In this document: positions 1 through 8,451 of the stretch, one piece after another
Numbering within the stretch: the stretch's first letter is position 1
Layout of the letters: each line of letters opens with the position of its first letter
Source: Sulfuricurvum sp.
GTDB taxonomy: Bacteria > Campylobacterota > Campylobacteria > Campylobacterales > Sulfurimonadaceae
NCBI GenBank assembly: GCA_030693335.1
Contig: JAUYAU010000014.1
Coordinates: 46,757 to 110,756, forward strand
Reading direction: 5' to 3'
Length of the DNA stretch: 64,000 nucleotides
Notes under the pieces: model-generated
What the model was told of the DNA's origin: nothing
Databases searched by the model: none
Seen by the model: the letters and a program-made list of their open reading frames with translations, nothing else
Position numbers and translations under genes: made by a program

Positions 1-864
1 GAAAAAGATGACCACACCAAGCAGTGTCTCCCAAAGTGTAGGTTCCAGAAGTCCGTAGCCCAGTAAAATAAAGAGATAGCCCATTTGTGAGATACTTGAG
101 TAGGCGAGTATCTCTTTGAGTTTACTCTTTAAAAGTCCGAAGAGTCCGAAGTAGATACCAGCAACTCCAAGCGAGCATAAAGCAATCCCGCCAAGATTCT
201 CTACTGTATCCCCAAAGGGAAGTACACGAATGAGCCCTAAAATTCCTGCTTTTAGCATAACTCCGGAGAGAGTGGCACTGGCAGCTGCGGGGGCATTCGC
301 GTGTGCAGGTGGGAGCCAGAAGTGGAGCAAAAATAATCCTCCTTTGATGCCAAAACCAAAAATAAAGAGTCCTAGCGCAAGGGGTGGCATAGACGTCTTG
401 AAGAGTTCAAACGTAAAGCCACCATAGTGACTCACGCTTATAATTATGGCAATAAAAAGAGCGACTTCACCAAGAATAGCATATTTAATGTAGAGAAATG
501 CCGCCTCTTTTTCCCCTTGCGTTTGTGTGTGGATGACAAGTCCAAATGCGGCAAGTGACATAAGCGAGAAGAAGAGGTAGAAACCTAGAATATCATGGCT
601 TATGATGAGCCCGTAATTGCCTGCAAAGGTGAGGATAAACCAAAACCAGTACCTTTTTATCTGCGTGCGTATCGTGAAGTGGCTATAGATGGCACTCATC
701 AGCCAGACAAAAGAGCTAAAGAATGCAAAGCTCTTTGTGATAAAATCGATTTTAAAGTCAAGTCCAAACAAAAACCATTCAACACGAAAGGCAGTACCAA
801 TATCTACAAACAGTGAAAAAAGAAATCCAAGAGTCACCAGAGTCAAAGCTGTTGCGAAATTCAT
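1..864 (-). CDS. Mrp/Nuo-type antiporter-like membrane subunit, third large subunit (partial, runs off left edge)
   Basis: About 288 codons are visible. The start is the ATG at 864, whose ATGA overlaps the stop of the preceding gene, and the C-terminus lies beyond base 1. The product is a polytopic membrane protein of the proton_antipo_M family (MrpA/D, NuoL/M/N). It carries the conserved histidine/proline loop LHFWLPPAHANAPAAASA followed by a membrane lysine (LKAG), and later LAYSSISQMGY, which matches the family's second conserved segment. These subunits translocate protons or Na+ across the inner membrane. It is the third such subunit in a row in this operon, which is unusual. Function within the complex is inferred from family and neighbours, and the missing end prevents assignment to MrpA-like or MrpD-like. 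Confidence 0.85.
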   Translation of the reverse strand, partial: MNFATALTLVTLGFLFSLFVDIGTAFRVEWFLFGLDFKIDFITKSFAFFSSFVWLMSAIYSHFTIRTQIKRYWFWFILTFAGNYGLIISHDILGFYLFFSLMSLAAFGLVIHTQTQGEKEAAFLYIKYAILGEVALFIAIIISVSHYGGFTFELFKTSMPPLALGLFIFGFGIKGGLFLLHFWLPPAHANAPAAASATLSGVMLKAGILGLIRVLPFGDTVENLGGIALCSLGVAGIYFGLFGLLKSKLKEILAYSSISQMGYLFILLGYGLLEPTLWETLLGVVIFF

Positions 865-2348
865 CTTCTATACTCCAGCTCTACAATCTTCTCTGCCAAG
901 CCTAGAGGACTCCAGTCACTCAGTGCAAAGACCCCAAGCAGCAGTGATAAAAGAGCACCTACAAGCGCAGGAAGGAGTAAAAAAAGATTGGCACCTTTTT
1001 TCTCTTGTTGTTGGGTATGTAGCTCTTTTGGAGCTAAAAACCAGATACGATACAGCAGAGGTAAAAAGTACATGGCGTTTAAGAGGGAGGAGAGGGCGAG
1101 CACTCCAAGCACCCATAGTAGCTCATTTTCGTAGGCTCCCAAGGCAAGATAGTATTTTGAGATGAAGCCTGCAGTGGGAGGAATGCCAATCATCCCAAGA
1201 GCTGCAATGCTAAAGGCAAGCGCTCCAAAGGGCATCACTTTTCCCAAGCCATCAAGTTGGTCAATTTTTTTGATGTTATGAAGTTTTGCAAAGGCACCTG
1301 CGCAAAAAAAGAGGGTAATTTTCATCACCCCTTGGTGGACAAGATGAACCATAGCACCAATAGTACCTAAAGGTCCGAAAAGGGCAATGCCAAGGAGGAT
1401 GTAAGAGACCTGTGAGACGGTTGAGTAGGCGAGGAGCTTTTTTATGTCGAGTTGACGCAGTGCCATGATACTTCCAAAAAGAATGGTCACCACTGCCACA
1501 CCTAAGAGAATATCTAAGAGCCCTAAAGAGCGTGAAAGCTCCACGCCATAGACCTCATACACAACGCGTATGAGACCAAAGGCACCCGCTTTGACTACAG
1601 CAACTGCATGAAGTAATGCTGAGACAGGAGCAGGTGCCGCCATGGCTGAGGGTAGCCAGTGATGCAGAGGAAAGATAGCCGCCTTGACGCCAATACCGAT
1701 AAGCAAAAGGACGAAGATCGCTTGTAAAAAAAGAGGTGAAGCATCGCTAAGTACCCCTAGATAGCCACCACTTTGAAACTCCACATCCCCACTAACACTT
1801 TGTAAAACTACAAGGGCAACAAGAAAGAAGAGCCCACCGATAATGGTATGTGCCAGATAGATGATGGTGGCTTTTTTTGCCTCTACCGTCTGTGTATGAA
1901 GGATGAGAGCAAATGTCGTGAGTGTCAAAAACTCATAAAAGATAAAAAAAGTAAAAAGATTTCCTGCCACACTGAGTCCTACAGTTGCCGTGACACACAA
2001 AGAAAAGAAGCCAAAAAAACGGTTTTGATTTTTGGTATCTTTAAAATAGGCGATGGCGTAGATAGTGGTAAACAACCACAAAATAGAGGAGAGTGTAGCA
2101 AAGAGCATGGAGAGGGTATCGACTTTGAGCACAATAGAGCTATGCGGTGTAAAGGCAAAACTCAAAGAGTAGACCTCGTCATGAGCGAGTCCATGGAAAA
2201 GCAAGAGGACAAAAAATATTTTTGAAAATATCCCAGAGAGATTTGTGATGTTTCGTGTGAGCACATACCTGCTTGGGGTCAAAAAAATGATGAGAGCTGG
2301 AAGTGTTGAGCTTGCCAAGAGGAGAAGTAAAATAGTAGAATTTTGCAT
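861..2348 (-). CDS. Mrp/Nuo-type antiporter-like subunit (MrpD/NuoN-like), second large subunit
   Basis: A 495-residue protein with about 14 hydrophobic segments of the proton_antipo_M family, at the normal length for MrpD or NuoN. The family signatures are visible: FPLHHWLPSAMAAPAPVSAL, a following membrane lysine (VVKAG), and LLAYSTVSQVSYI. It should act in the inner membrane as a cation or proton channel subunit of the Mrp-like complex encoded by this operon. It starts 4 bases after the stop of the preceding antiporter subunit and overlaps the next gene by ATGA, so the three large subunits are co-transcribed. Sequence alone does not tell whether Na+, K+ or only protons are moved. Confidence 0.9.
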   Translation of the reverse strand: MQNSTILLLLLASSTLPALIIFLTPSRYVLTRNITNLSGIFSKIFFVLLLFHGLAHDEVYSLSFAFTPHSSIVLKVDTLSMLFATLSSILWLFTTIYAIAYFKDTKNQNRFFGFFSLCVTATVGLSVAGNLFTFFIFYEFLTLTTFALILHTQTVEAKKATIIYLAHTIIGGLFFLVALVVLQSVSGDVEFQSGGYLGVLSDASPLFLQAIFVLLLIGIGVKAAIFPLHHWLPSAMAAPAPVSALLHAVAVVKAGAFGLIRVVYEVYGVELSRSLGLLDILLGVAVVTILFGSIMALRQLDIKKLLAYSTVSQVSYILLGIALFGPLGTIGAMVHLVHQGVMKITLFFCAGAFAKLHNIKKIDQLDGLGKVMPFGALAFSIAALGMIGIPPTAGFISKYYLALGAYENELLWVLGVLALSSLLNAMYFLPLLYRIWFLAPKELHTQQQEKKGANLFLLLPALVGALLSLLLGVFALSDWSPLGLAEKIVELEYRR

Positions 2349-2352
2349 TATC

Positions 2353-3774
2353 TTAGCCCATAAAAGCTATAATGGAGTTACTAAAAAATGCTAAAAAAAC
2401 GGACAAAAAGCTCAAAGTAAATGCAGTCCATTCTAGTGTGGTATGAGATTTTTCTCTCCTTAGGAGGTGTCCCTCTTCCAGCGGATGCTCTAAAAAGAGA
2501 ATTAAGAGTTTAAAAAGATACGCAGCGCTTAGAATCCCACCGCCTATAATAGCAAAAAGAAAAAACCACGACTCACTTAGATAGGCACTCTGAAGGTAGT
2601 ACCACTTCGAAACAAAACCAAGCGATGGAGGTAGACCGATAAGAGAAACAGCGCTCAAGGCAATGGCAAAAACACTCACAGGAGTAATACTTGCGTAGCC
2701 TTGAAGAGCAGATATCTCTTTTGTCTGAGCTATGTGGACGACAACACCAGCAGCAAGGAAAAATCCCGACTTTGCAAGGGTGTGAGAAAAGAGTGCAAAT
2801 GCCATTGCATTAAATGCCATAGATGGGTCAGTATGTTCATCTATAAATGCAAAAATAAGTAAAAGATAGCCTACTTGAGAGATGGTAGAATAGGCGATAA
2901 GAAGTTTTAGGTCACTGCTCAAATATGCTTTGATGCCTCCATAAAAAATAGCACCAACACCAAGAAATGCTAAAAAATAACTCAGCTCATATTCAAATAT
3001 AAAAAGAGTCGCAGCAAAGAGATACATCAGATAAAAAGTCGCCTTAATAACGAGTGCAGACAGCAGCGCTGAGACGGGAGTAGGAGCATTGGCATGGGCA
3101 TTTGCAAGCCAAAAAGAGAGAGGAAAAACAGCAGTTTTGAGCAAAAATGCCACAACCATAAAGCCAAATGCTACAAGTGTGGGGAGCTCTTCTTGAATAA
3201 CTGGAATAAGTGCACTGATGTTTAAGAGCCCATATTTTGCATAGATGATAACAACACCTAAAAGATAGAAGCCTGAAGCCACAAGCGTGCTAAAGAGATA
3301 GACAAGAGAGGCATGAAGGGCTTTTGGTGACTTTTGAAGTGCTGATAGTCCAACGGCGCAAAGACCGATGATCTCTAAGCCCACATAGATGGTAAAGATA
3401 TCTTGTGAGAGATAAACAACAACAAGTCCAAGTGCCAAAAAAGTGCTCAAGGGGTAAAAGAGCGCTCTTTGACTCTCTTGGAGTGAAAAGCGTGCATAGA
3501 TGAAAGTAAGAAGCATCACAAAGGCACTCACTCCCAAGATACTGCTTCCAAAGCGAAGTGGTGCAAATGCTATACCAAGTGGTGCTTGCCATCCTCCAAA
3601 GTGGTATGCCCAAGGGGACTTTGTAGCAACGCCGTACAGTAATAAGAGAGACTCGGAAAAAAAGATAAGACCAAACGCAATGCCAAAAAAAGCGGCTCTT
3701 TTAGAAAACAAAAATCCAAGTATTGCAAAAAGAGCGGGGGTGATAATGAGCGCAGGGATGAGGTTGTTAAACAT
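2353..3774 (-). CDS. Mrp-type antiporter subunit D-like, first large subunit
   Basis: The ATG at 3774 gives 473 residues (MFNNLIPALI...). A longer reading to 3810 would run 44 bases into the preceding mrpC-like gene, so I prefer the internal start. It is a polytopic proton_antipo_M protein with FPLSFWLANAHANAPTPVSA, the following membrane lysine, and LLIAYSTISQVGYL. Its position directly after mrpB-like and mrpC-like genes is the standard MrpD position, so this is the best MrpD candidate of the three large subunits. Role: inner-membrane Na+(or H+)/H+ exchange within a multi-subunit complex. That role is family knowledge, and the partner complex is inferred from the operon. Confidence 0.88.
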   Translation of the reverse strand: MFNNLIPALIITPALFAILGFLFSKRAAFFGIAFGLIFFSESLLLLYGVATKSPWAYHFGGWQAPLGIAFAPLRFGSSILGVSAFVMLLTFIYARFSLQESQRALFYPLSTFLALGLVVVYLSQDIFTIYVGLEIIGLCAVGLSALQKSPKALHASLVYLFSTLVASGFYLLGVVIIYAKYGLLNISALIPVIQEELPTLVAFGFMVVAFLLKTAVFPLSFWLANAHANAPTPVSALLSALVIKATFYLMYLFAATLFIFEYELSYFLAFLGVGAIFYGGIKAYLSSDLKLLIAYSTISQVGYLLLIFAFIDEHTDPSMAFNAMAFALFSHTLAKSGFFLAAGVVVHIAQTKEISALQGYASITPVSVFAIALSAVSLIGLPPSLGFVSKWYYLQSAYLSESWFFLFAIIGGGILSAAYLFKLLILFLEHPLEEGHLLRREKSHTTLEWTAFTLSFLSVFLAFFSNSIIAFMG

Positions 3775-4048
3775 TATCGCTCTCTTTGATGCTCTCTTTT
3801 GCATAAGCACGGATGAGCATCATAGCAAAGGCGCTTGCACCAAGGGTGACGACAAGTCCTGTAAGTACTAAAGCAATTACAATAGGGTCTGCTATGTCTT
3901 CTCTCGTAGTTGTAGAGACAAAAATCAAAAAGATACCACTGGTAAAAACATTCAGCGAGATGAGCTTTCTCAAAAATTCTTTGTGTACAATGACGCCTAA
4001 AAGTCCTAAAACAAAAAGTGCGACTCCTGTAATGATGAAGAGCATCAA
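3767..4048 (-). CDS. mrpC: Mrp-type antiporter subunit C (MnhC/NuoK-like)
   Basis: A 93-residue protein with three membrane segments. It fits MrpC/MnhC, which is homologous to NuoK: small size, the segment VFTSGIFLIFVS, and DPIVIALVLTGLVVTLGASAF, the typical MnhC block with the DP..ALVLT motif. It overlaps the preceding mrpB-like gene by ATGA and the following mrpD-like gene by 8 bases. Small Mrp subunits are needed for assembly of the whole complex. The acidic residue of the second helix, present in NuoK, was not checked by alignment. Confidence 0.88.
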   Translation of the reverse strand: MMLFIITGVALFVLGLLGVIVHKEFLRKLISLNVFTSGIFLIFVSTTTREDIADPIVIALVLTGLVVTLGASAFAMMLIRAYAKESIKESDNV

Positions 4049-4707
4049 GGCTTTACCCTTTGCACTGCGTTTATGAAGTAAGCACTCAAAATAGCCCCAA
4101 GTGAAAGCATGAGCACAGACTCAATGGAGATAATGTAAAAAGATGCGATATAGTCTCTGTACTCCAAAAAAGAGCCAAAAAAGAGGGAAATCATACCCAC
4201 GCACACAAAGTAAAAGAGTCCACTGACATAGAGAAATCTTAGTATCAACTCTTTTGGCACAAAAAAAGAGCGAGGCTTTACGAGGCGTAGGATGATGATT
4301 CCACCCGCTAAAAGTGCCGATGCACTAAACGCTCCTCCACTTTGGTAGCTTCCGCTGTAGAGTATATAAAATGCATAGAGTGCTATGAGCGGAAAAAGTA
4401 TGGCTACAAAGGTGTTTGTGATAGTGTTTTCAAAACTCAGCGGCGTGTAGCGAAAATTTGGCTCAAGAGCATGGATGGCTATGAGTGAGAGAAGAATGAC
4501 ACCCACCTCTAGGAGTGTATCAAGGGCGCGAAAATTGAGTAAAACCGCTGTGACTTCATGTGTCACTCCGCTATGAGGCATTGCTTCAAAAAGTTTTGTG
4601 TGCATAGAGGAGTCAAGAGTATTTATGTTTGTCAGAATAAAACTTAGCCCTACAAAGAGCCAAAATGCAAGAAAATACAGTAGCGAGTGAAATGTTTTGT
4701 TACGCAT
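4045..4707 (-). CDS. mrpB: MnhB-domain protein of the Mrp-like complex
   Basis: A 220-residue membrane protein. The C-terminal ~130 residues look like the MnhB domain: TNTFVAILFPLIALYAFYI, then a glycine-rich GGAFSASALLAGGIIILRL, the signature of MrpB/MnhB and MbhF. An N-terminal extension of about 80 residues carries two further membrane segments and resembles the last part of MrpA-type proteins, with NFRALDTLLEVGVILLSL matching the MbhE end (the 'DTLGE' block). The gene therefore looks like the fused MbhE/MbhF arrangement seen in Mbh- and Mrp-type operons. It overlaps both neighbours. The fused reading is my inference from the motif order. Confidence 0.82.
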   Translation of the reverse strand: MRNKTFHSLLYFLAFWLFVGLSFILTNINTLDSSMHTKLFEAMPHSGVTHEVTAVLLNFRALDTLLEVGVILLSLIAIHALEPNFRYTPLSFENTITNTFVAILFPLIALYAFYILYSGSYQSGGAFSASALLAGGIIILRLVKPRSFFVPKELILRFLYVSGLFYFVCVGMISLFFGSFLEYRDYIASFYIISIESVLMLSLGAILSAYFINAVQRVKP

Positions 4708-4948
4708 CCTCTCTCCCTATCTTTTTTAAGAAGGTGATAGTATCAAGCAGAAGTGCTCCTGTAATTCCTGCACCAAGCGCAATCTCCGCGAGTGCCAAAT
4801 CAAATGCACCAAGACGAACCCATGCAAGTGCGAGTATCATACCAAAAACAATGAAGTGAATGATGGCGTTAAAGTGATCTTTGGTAAAAGTGATTTTAAA
4901 ACCGAGCCAAAGTAATAACACAAGCAAGAGCGTATCAATGAGCAGCAT
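4700..4948 (-). CDS. MbhD-like (DUF4040) subunit of the Mrp-like complex
   Basis: The ATG at 4948 gives 82 residues and has AGGAGAG 6 bases upstream. An ATG at 4954 would abut that ribosome binding site, and the longer reading to 4981 overlaps the previous gene further. The product has three membrane segments with AWVRLGAFDLALAEIALG followed by GAGITGALLLDTI, the pattern of the MbhD/DUF4040 family that corresponds to the C-terminal part of MrpA (the 'GAPDvAlTEaavGaG' block). It is encoded between mrpG-like and mrpB-like genes, as in Mbh operons. A stand-alone subunit of this type replaces the tail of a full-length MrpA. Confidence 0.82.
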   Translation of the reverse strand: MLLIDTLLLVLLLWLGFKITFTKDHFNAIIHFIVFGMILALAWVRLGAFDLALAEIALGAGITGALLLDTITFLKKIGREDA

Positions 4949-5258
4949 TATCATCTCTCCTGGTATATGGTTCTTCGCCAATTTCTAGTGAGGCAGAAGA
5001 GAGAATGTAGCTTAGAGCTGATGAACTCAGTAGTGCCAAGAGCCAGATAAAGAAAATCTTCAAAGAGATCAAAAGAGAAGTACTGTGAAGCATCATACCA
5101 AATGCAATGAAACCAAGTCCAAGATTATCTACTTTTGAGAGGGCATGCAGACGGGTGTAGAGATCAAAAAAACGAAAAATTCCAACAGTGCCTACCACAA
5201 AAAAGAGAGTGCCGATAACCAAGAAGAGATTTGCAACTATCTCGAGAGCTTCACGCAT
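4935..5258 (-). CDS. mrpG: Mrp-type antiporter subunit G (MnhG)
   Basis: The ATG at 5258 gives 107 residues, with GGAGG 5 bases upstream. The protein has three membrane segments and the MnhG signature: FFVVGTVGIFRFFDLYTRLHA followed by KVDNLGLGFIAFGMML. It belongs to the MrpG/MbhC family, a small subunit of multi-component monovalent cation/proton antiporters. It overlaps the end of the mrpF-like gene and the start of the MbhD-like gene, which implies translational coupling. The open frame reaches to 5408, but that extra N-terminus overlaps mrpF and is not family-like. Confidence 0.88.
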   Translation of the reverse strand: MREALEIVANLFLVIGTLFFVVGTVGIFRFFDLYTRLHALSKVDNLGLGFIAFGMMLHSTSLLISLKIFFIWLLALLSSSALSYILSSASLEIGEEPYTRRDDNAAH

Positions 5259-5535
5259 CCGGGCCTCCATTGTCTCTCGTGTCTCTTTTGTAGCGCAGTC
5301 GTTTTGCAAAGAGTATGGCAGTAACGGAGCCCAGAAGTACAAACATAAGTGCGACATCCAAAAGGGCACCTTCTTGTGAGATGCCATAGAGCAATAAAAG
5401 CAGACCAACCCCTGTAGTGCTTAAAAGAAGAGAGACAAGCATTTTAGCGCTTTGTGAACGTTTTTGTAGGATAAATATTGCTGCAATGATAAGGTTGAAC
5501 GCCAAAATGGAGGCTAAAAATAGGTGAAGAGTCAT
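5251..5535 (-). CDS. mrpF: Mrp-type antiporter subunit F (MnhF-like)
   Basis: The ATG at 5535 overlaps the stop of the mrpE-like gene (ATGA) and gives 94 residues. There are three hydrophobic segments, with a short charged loop RSQSAKM after the first and a third helix LLDVALMFVLLGSVTAILFAKRL. The pattern of acidic D in the last helix followed by a basic tail matches MrpF/MnhF and MbhB. It sits in the conserved E-F-G order. Function within the complex is by family and context. The similarity is short, so the name rests largely on gene order. Confidence 0.8.
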   Translation of the reverse strand: MTLHLFLASILAFNLIIAAIFILQKRSQSAKMLVSLLLSTTGVGLLLLLYGISQEGALLDVALMFVLLGSVTAILFAKRLRYKRDTRDNGGPDA

Positions 5536-5999
5536 ACTCGGCACTTCTCTTCAAACGCATCAAATACATACCCCTCAAATCGCTCGATAAGTGCAAGCTC
5601 AAAGAGTGTTTTATCTAAGATATGCAGCAGAAGTTCCCCCTCTTTTTCTTGTATGCTAAGCGTCCCTGGCATCAAAGAGTATATGCTTGCAAGCAGTGAG
5701 ATGCTAAATGCACTATGCACCCTTAAATGGTGGGTGTGGAGAAAAGGCTCAACTACGAGCTTTGGTTTGAGTGCTACAAATGCCACTTGAAAGCCACCTT
5801 TGAGAGAGTAGAATAAAAACCAAAAAGAGAGTCTCAAAATTCCAAAAAAGGAAATTCTACTATAGTTAAGTGTGAAGATATACGGAGTGATGAAACTTAA
5901 TAAGAAGATAAACGCAAGAGGAAAAATTTCAAGAACACCATTACTTATAATGAGCCATAAAAAAAGATAGAGTGCAAAAAGTTTGAGATTGGCAACCAT
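5532..5999 (-). CDS. mrpE: Mrp-type antiporter subunit E (MnhE); first gene of the operon
   Basis: A 155-residue membrane protein of the MnhE/MbhA family. It has hydrophobic N-terminal segments, then LKPKLVVEPFLHTHHLRVHS and LLASIYSLMPGTLSIQEKEG, the typical MnhE block '..ansItLTPGTls', followed by a cytosolic tail with LHILDK. It is the first gene of the leftward operon and has a good -10/-35 pair 23-51 bases upstream of its ATG. In Mrp and Mbh complexes MrpE is a peripheral membrane subunit. Shadow frames on the plus strand carry no recognisable product. Confidence 0.88.
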   Translation of the reverse strand: MVANLKLFALYLFLWLIISNGVLEIFPLAFIFLLSFITPYIFTLNYSRISFFGILRLSFWFLFYSLKGGFQVAFVALKPKLVVEPFLHTHHLRVHSAFSISLLASIYSLMPGTLSIQEKEGELLLHILDKTLFELALIERFEGYVFDAFEEKCRV

Positions 6000-6021
6000 A
6001 CTATAAACTCTTTTTTTGTTG

Positions 6022-6050
6022 ATTATAGCATCTTTTAAGCGACTGTTTAA
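6022..6050 (-). promoter_or_regulatory. Probable sigma-70 promoter of the mrp-like operon
   Basis: On the minus strand TTAAAC (6050-6045) and a perfect TATAAT (6027-6022) are separated by 17 bases, 23 bases upstream of the mrpE-like ATG at 5999. The rest of the 6000-6217 divergent region holds AT-rich sequence with no tRNA or riboswitch that I can see. Confidence 0.6.
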
Positions 6051-6217
6051 GATTCTATTTCAGTGTTAAAATCAAATGAAATGAATTCGCATCATTAAAG
6101 GATACCCATTTTTTTACTGTGTATGCATTCTCACTCAGGGTAACGGGAACTAGAAATGTATCAATTATACTTTTTTTAATGAGCAATAGCTTACAATTAT
6201 AGGAAAAAAGATAGTGA

Positions 6218-6688
6218 ATGACTCAACAAAAGTTTTATCGTCCCAATGTCGCCGCTATCATTGTCTCCAGCGCATACCCGCAAGTCAAAGAAATTTTCAT
6301 TGCAGAACGATGTGATTTAGCAGGAGTATGGCAGTTTCCGCAAGGGGGAATCGATGAGGGTGAAACGGTAGAAGAAGCCCTTTTTCGTGAACTCAAAGAA
6401 GAAATTGGAACCAATAAAGTGGAAATCGTAGCCGAATACCCTGAGTGGATATCGTACGATTTTCCTACGCATGTAGCGGCTAAAATGGCACCTTTTGCAG
6501 GACAAAAACAACGTTATTATTTGGTCCGTCTCAAAGAAAATGCTAAAATAAGTCTGGATACTAAGCATCCGGAATTTAAGCAGCATGAATTTGTGAATTT
6601 GGAAGAGCTTAATGGAAAAATCGCCCATTTTAAAAAACCGATTTATGAAATCGTCATTTCACATTTTAAAGCCCAGGGGTATCTGTAA
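6218..6688 (+). CDS. rppH: RNA pyrophosphohydrolase / dinucleoside polyphosphate hydrolase (Nudix)
   Basis: A 156-residue Nudix hydrolase of the RppH/NudH type. The Nudix box GGIDEGETVEEALFRELKEE (about residues 44-63) contains the RELKEEIG metal-binding core. The N-terminal YRPNVAAIIVSS and the later QKQRYYLVRL are typical of RppH. The enzyme removes pyrophosphate from 5'-triphosphate mRNA ends and starts decay. It also cleaves diadenosine polyphosphates. It heads a five-gene block (rppH-lysC-hobA-holB-folP) whose order I recall from H. pylori HP1228-HP1232. The next gene starts directly after its stop. Confidence 0.93.
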   Translation: MTQQKFYRPNVAAIIVSSAYPQVKEIFIAERCDLAGVWQFPQGGIDEGETVEEALFRELKEEIGTNKVEIVAEYPEWISYDFPTHVAAKMAPFAGQKQRYYLVRLKENAKISLDTKHPEFKQHEFVNLEELNGKIAHFKKPIYEIVISHFKAQGYL

Positions 6689-7900
6689 ATGCTTATCGTA
6701 CAAAAGTTTGGTGGAACCAGTGTCGGAGATTTGGAGCGCATACAAAATGTCGCTAACCGTGTTTCTCAAACCCTCAAAGAAGGGCATCAAGTTGTCGTAG
6801 TTGTCTCCGCAATGAGTGGCGAGACTAATAAATTGATCGCTTATGCAGAACACTATACTGCAAGTCCTGAACGAAGCGAGATGGATATGCTTCTTAGTTC
6901 TGGTGAGCGTGTAACGGCGGCATTACTTTCGATTGCACTTAACGCTATGGGACATAAATCCTCTTCTATGAGCGGACGTCGTGCAGGTATCGTGACAGAC
7001 AATGTGCATACTAAAGCGCGCATTGAGAGTATTGACCCCTCGGCGATGCGCGAAGAGCTTGCGAAGGGCAAAGTGATTGTTGTTGCAGGATTTCAAGGGG
7101 TTAGTGAAGATGGTAATGTAACAACACTGGGTCGTGGCGGATCAGATCTCTCTGCTGTTGCACTTGCAGGAGCGCTGAGGGCTGATTTGTGTGAAATTTA
7201 TACCGATGTTGACGGTATCTATACCACTGATCCTCGTATCGAGCCAAAAGCACGCAAAATGGACCGTATCAGCTATGATGAAATGTTGGAATTGGCTTCA
7301 TTAGGGGCGAAAGTTCTCCAAAACCGTTCAGTTGAATTGGCAAAAAAATTAAATGTAAATCTTGTAACCCGCTCTAGCTTTAGTATGGCAGAGGGGACAC
7401 TTATAACAAAGGAAGAGAATATTATGGAACAACCACTCGTTAGCGGAATTGCATTGGATAAAAATCAAGCACGTGTTTCTTTGCTCGAAGTCATTGACCG
7501 TCCGGGAATTGCATCGGATATCTTTACCCGTTTGGCGGATAACAGCGTTAACATTGATATGATTATTCAGACTTTGGGTCACGATGGTAAGACCCATTTG
7601 GACTTCACGGTTCCTAAAACGGAGTTGTTGGATGCTAAGCGTGTGGTAGAAACCTTTATTGCTGAGGGTGAAATCGGGACTGCGAGCTACGATGAGTGCA
7701 TCTGCAAAGTTTCTATCGTTGGTGTCGGGATGAAATCACATACGGGTGTTGCGGCAAAAGCATTTCAAACCATGGCACACGAAAATATTAATATTATGAT
7801 GATTTCAACATCAGAAATCAAAGTATCGATGGTTATTGATGAGAAGTATGCCGAATTGGCAGTACGATCACTTCACAGCGCGTATTCGTTGGATCAATAA
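6689..7900 (+). CDS. lysC: Aspartate kinase
   Basis: A 403-residue aspartokinase that phosphorylates L-aspartate as the first step toward lysine, threonine, methionine and diaminopimelate. The kinase signature KFGGTSVGDLERI is at residues 5-17, GRGGSDLSAVALA is near residue 150, and EIYTDVDGIYTTDP lies around 168-181. Two C-terminal ACT domains (about residues 260-403, with VIDRPGIASDIFTRLAD and IVGVGMKSHTGVAAKAF) predict feedback control by an end-product amino acid, as in the monofunctional family. The ATG follows the rppH stop without a gap, and the TAATG junction with hobA suggests coupled translation. Confidence 0.97.
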   Translation: MLIVQKFGGTSVGDLERIQNVANRVSQTLKEGHQVVVVVSAMSGETNKLIAYAEHYTASPERSEMDMLLSSGERVTAALLSIALNAMGHKSSSMSGRRAGIVTDNVHTKARIESIDPSAMREELAKGKVIVVAGFQGVSEDGNVTTLGRGGSDLSAVALAGALRADLCEIYTDVDGIYTTDPRIEPKARKMDRISYDEMLELASLGAKVLQNRSVELAKKLNVNLVTRSSFSMAEGTLITKEENIMEQPLVSGIALDKNQARVSLLEVIDRPGIASDIFTRLADNSVNIDMIIQTLGHDGKTHLDFTVPKTELLDAKRVVETFIAEGEIGTASYDECICKVSIVGVGMKSHTGVAAKAFQTMAHENINIMMISTSEIKVSMVIDEKYAELAVRSLHSAYSLDQ

Positions 7901-8451
7901 TGCATCAATTTGATCGATGGACCCTCGATACTATTAGAGCCGAGGGCGCATCGATGAGTTGGTTTGAAGAACAGCGATTTGAGTGGATTCCCCAAATAGC
8001 CAGTGCTATGGATCAAATTATGCAGGGACGTACCATCGTTCTTGTTACAGATTCACAACGTCGCTGGTTTTCTCACTACATTACTGAAACGATCAATAAA
8101 AAGATTAAAGAACGTCCTATGATTCCGATTGTCTATTTGGATGGTTTGTATCCACATATTGATCAATTGGTCGATGCAGAGGCGATGGAGACGCTTAGTG
8201 ATATGCTTGACCTCTCCTACAAAGGAGAATATTTTTTTTGGTACATCGGTAAAGGTGGTGATGAACGCCGTGCGGATATTGTCAAGCGAACCGATAATGC
8301 CCTGATGTGGATTATGGATGAAAACTATCCAAATGCCTTAAGCATACGATCCTATGATCCTTTGATCGACATTAAATTGTTACAACTTTATCGTTTATTT
8401 GATAAAACGCTTTCTGCTGTTTTATTTGGGGAGATTGATGTTCACGCCTAG
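7900..8451 (+). CDS. hobA: DnaA initiator-associating factor HobA
   Basis: A 183-residue protein matching HobA, the Campylobacterota-specific partner that binds DnaA domains I-II and promotes orisome assembly at oriC (functional analogue of DiaA in enterobacteria, known from H. pylori). The start region FDRWTLDTIRAEGASMSWFE, the segment VLVTDSQRRWFSHYI and the C-terminal DPLIDIKLLQLYRLFDKTL fit that family. It shares one base with the lysC stop (TAATG) and overlaps holB. Being in the lysC-hobA-holB order is strong synteny support and a marker of the phylum. Confidence 0.9.
   Translation: MHQFDRWTLDTIRAEGASMSWFEEQRFEWIPQIASAMDQIMQGRTIVLVTDSQRRWFSHYITETINKKIKERPMIPIVYLDGLYPHIDQLVDAEAMETLSDMLDLSYKGEYFFWYIGKGGDERRADIVKRTDNALMWIMDENYPNALSIRSYDPLIDIKLLQLYRLFDKTLSAVLFGEIDVHA

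Noticed and set aside
230..1165. Plus-strand open frames over the left-edge antiporter genes
   Set aside because: They are antisense shadows of the antiporter subunits; low-complexity translations with no domains and no ribosome binding sites.
2353..3810. Longer N-terminus for the mrpD-like gene, starting at 3810
   Set aside because: It would run 44 bases into the mrpC-like gene and adds a basic, unfamily-like leader; ATG 3774 fits the usual small overlap.
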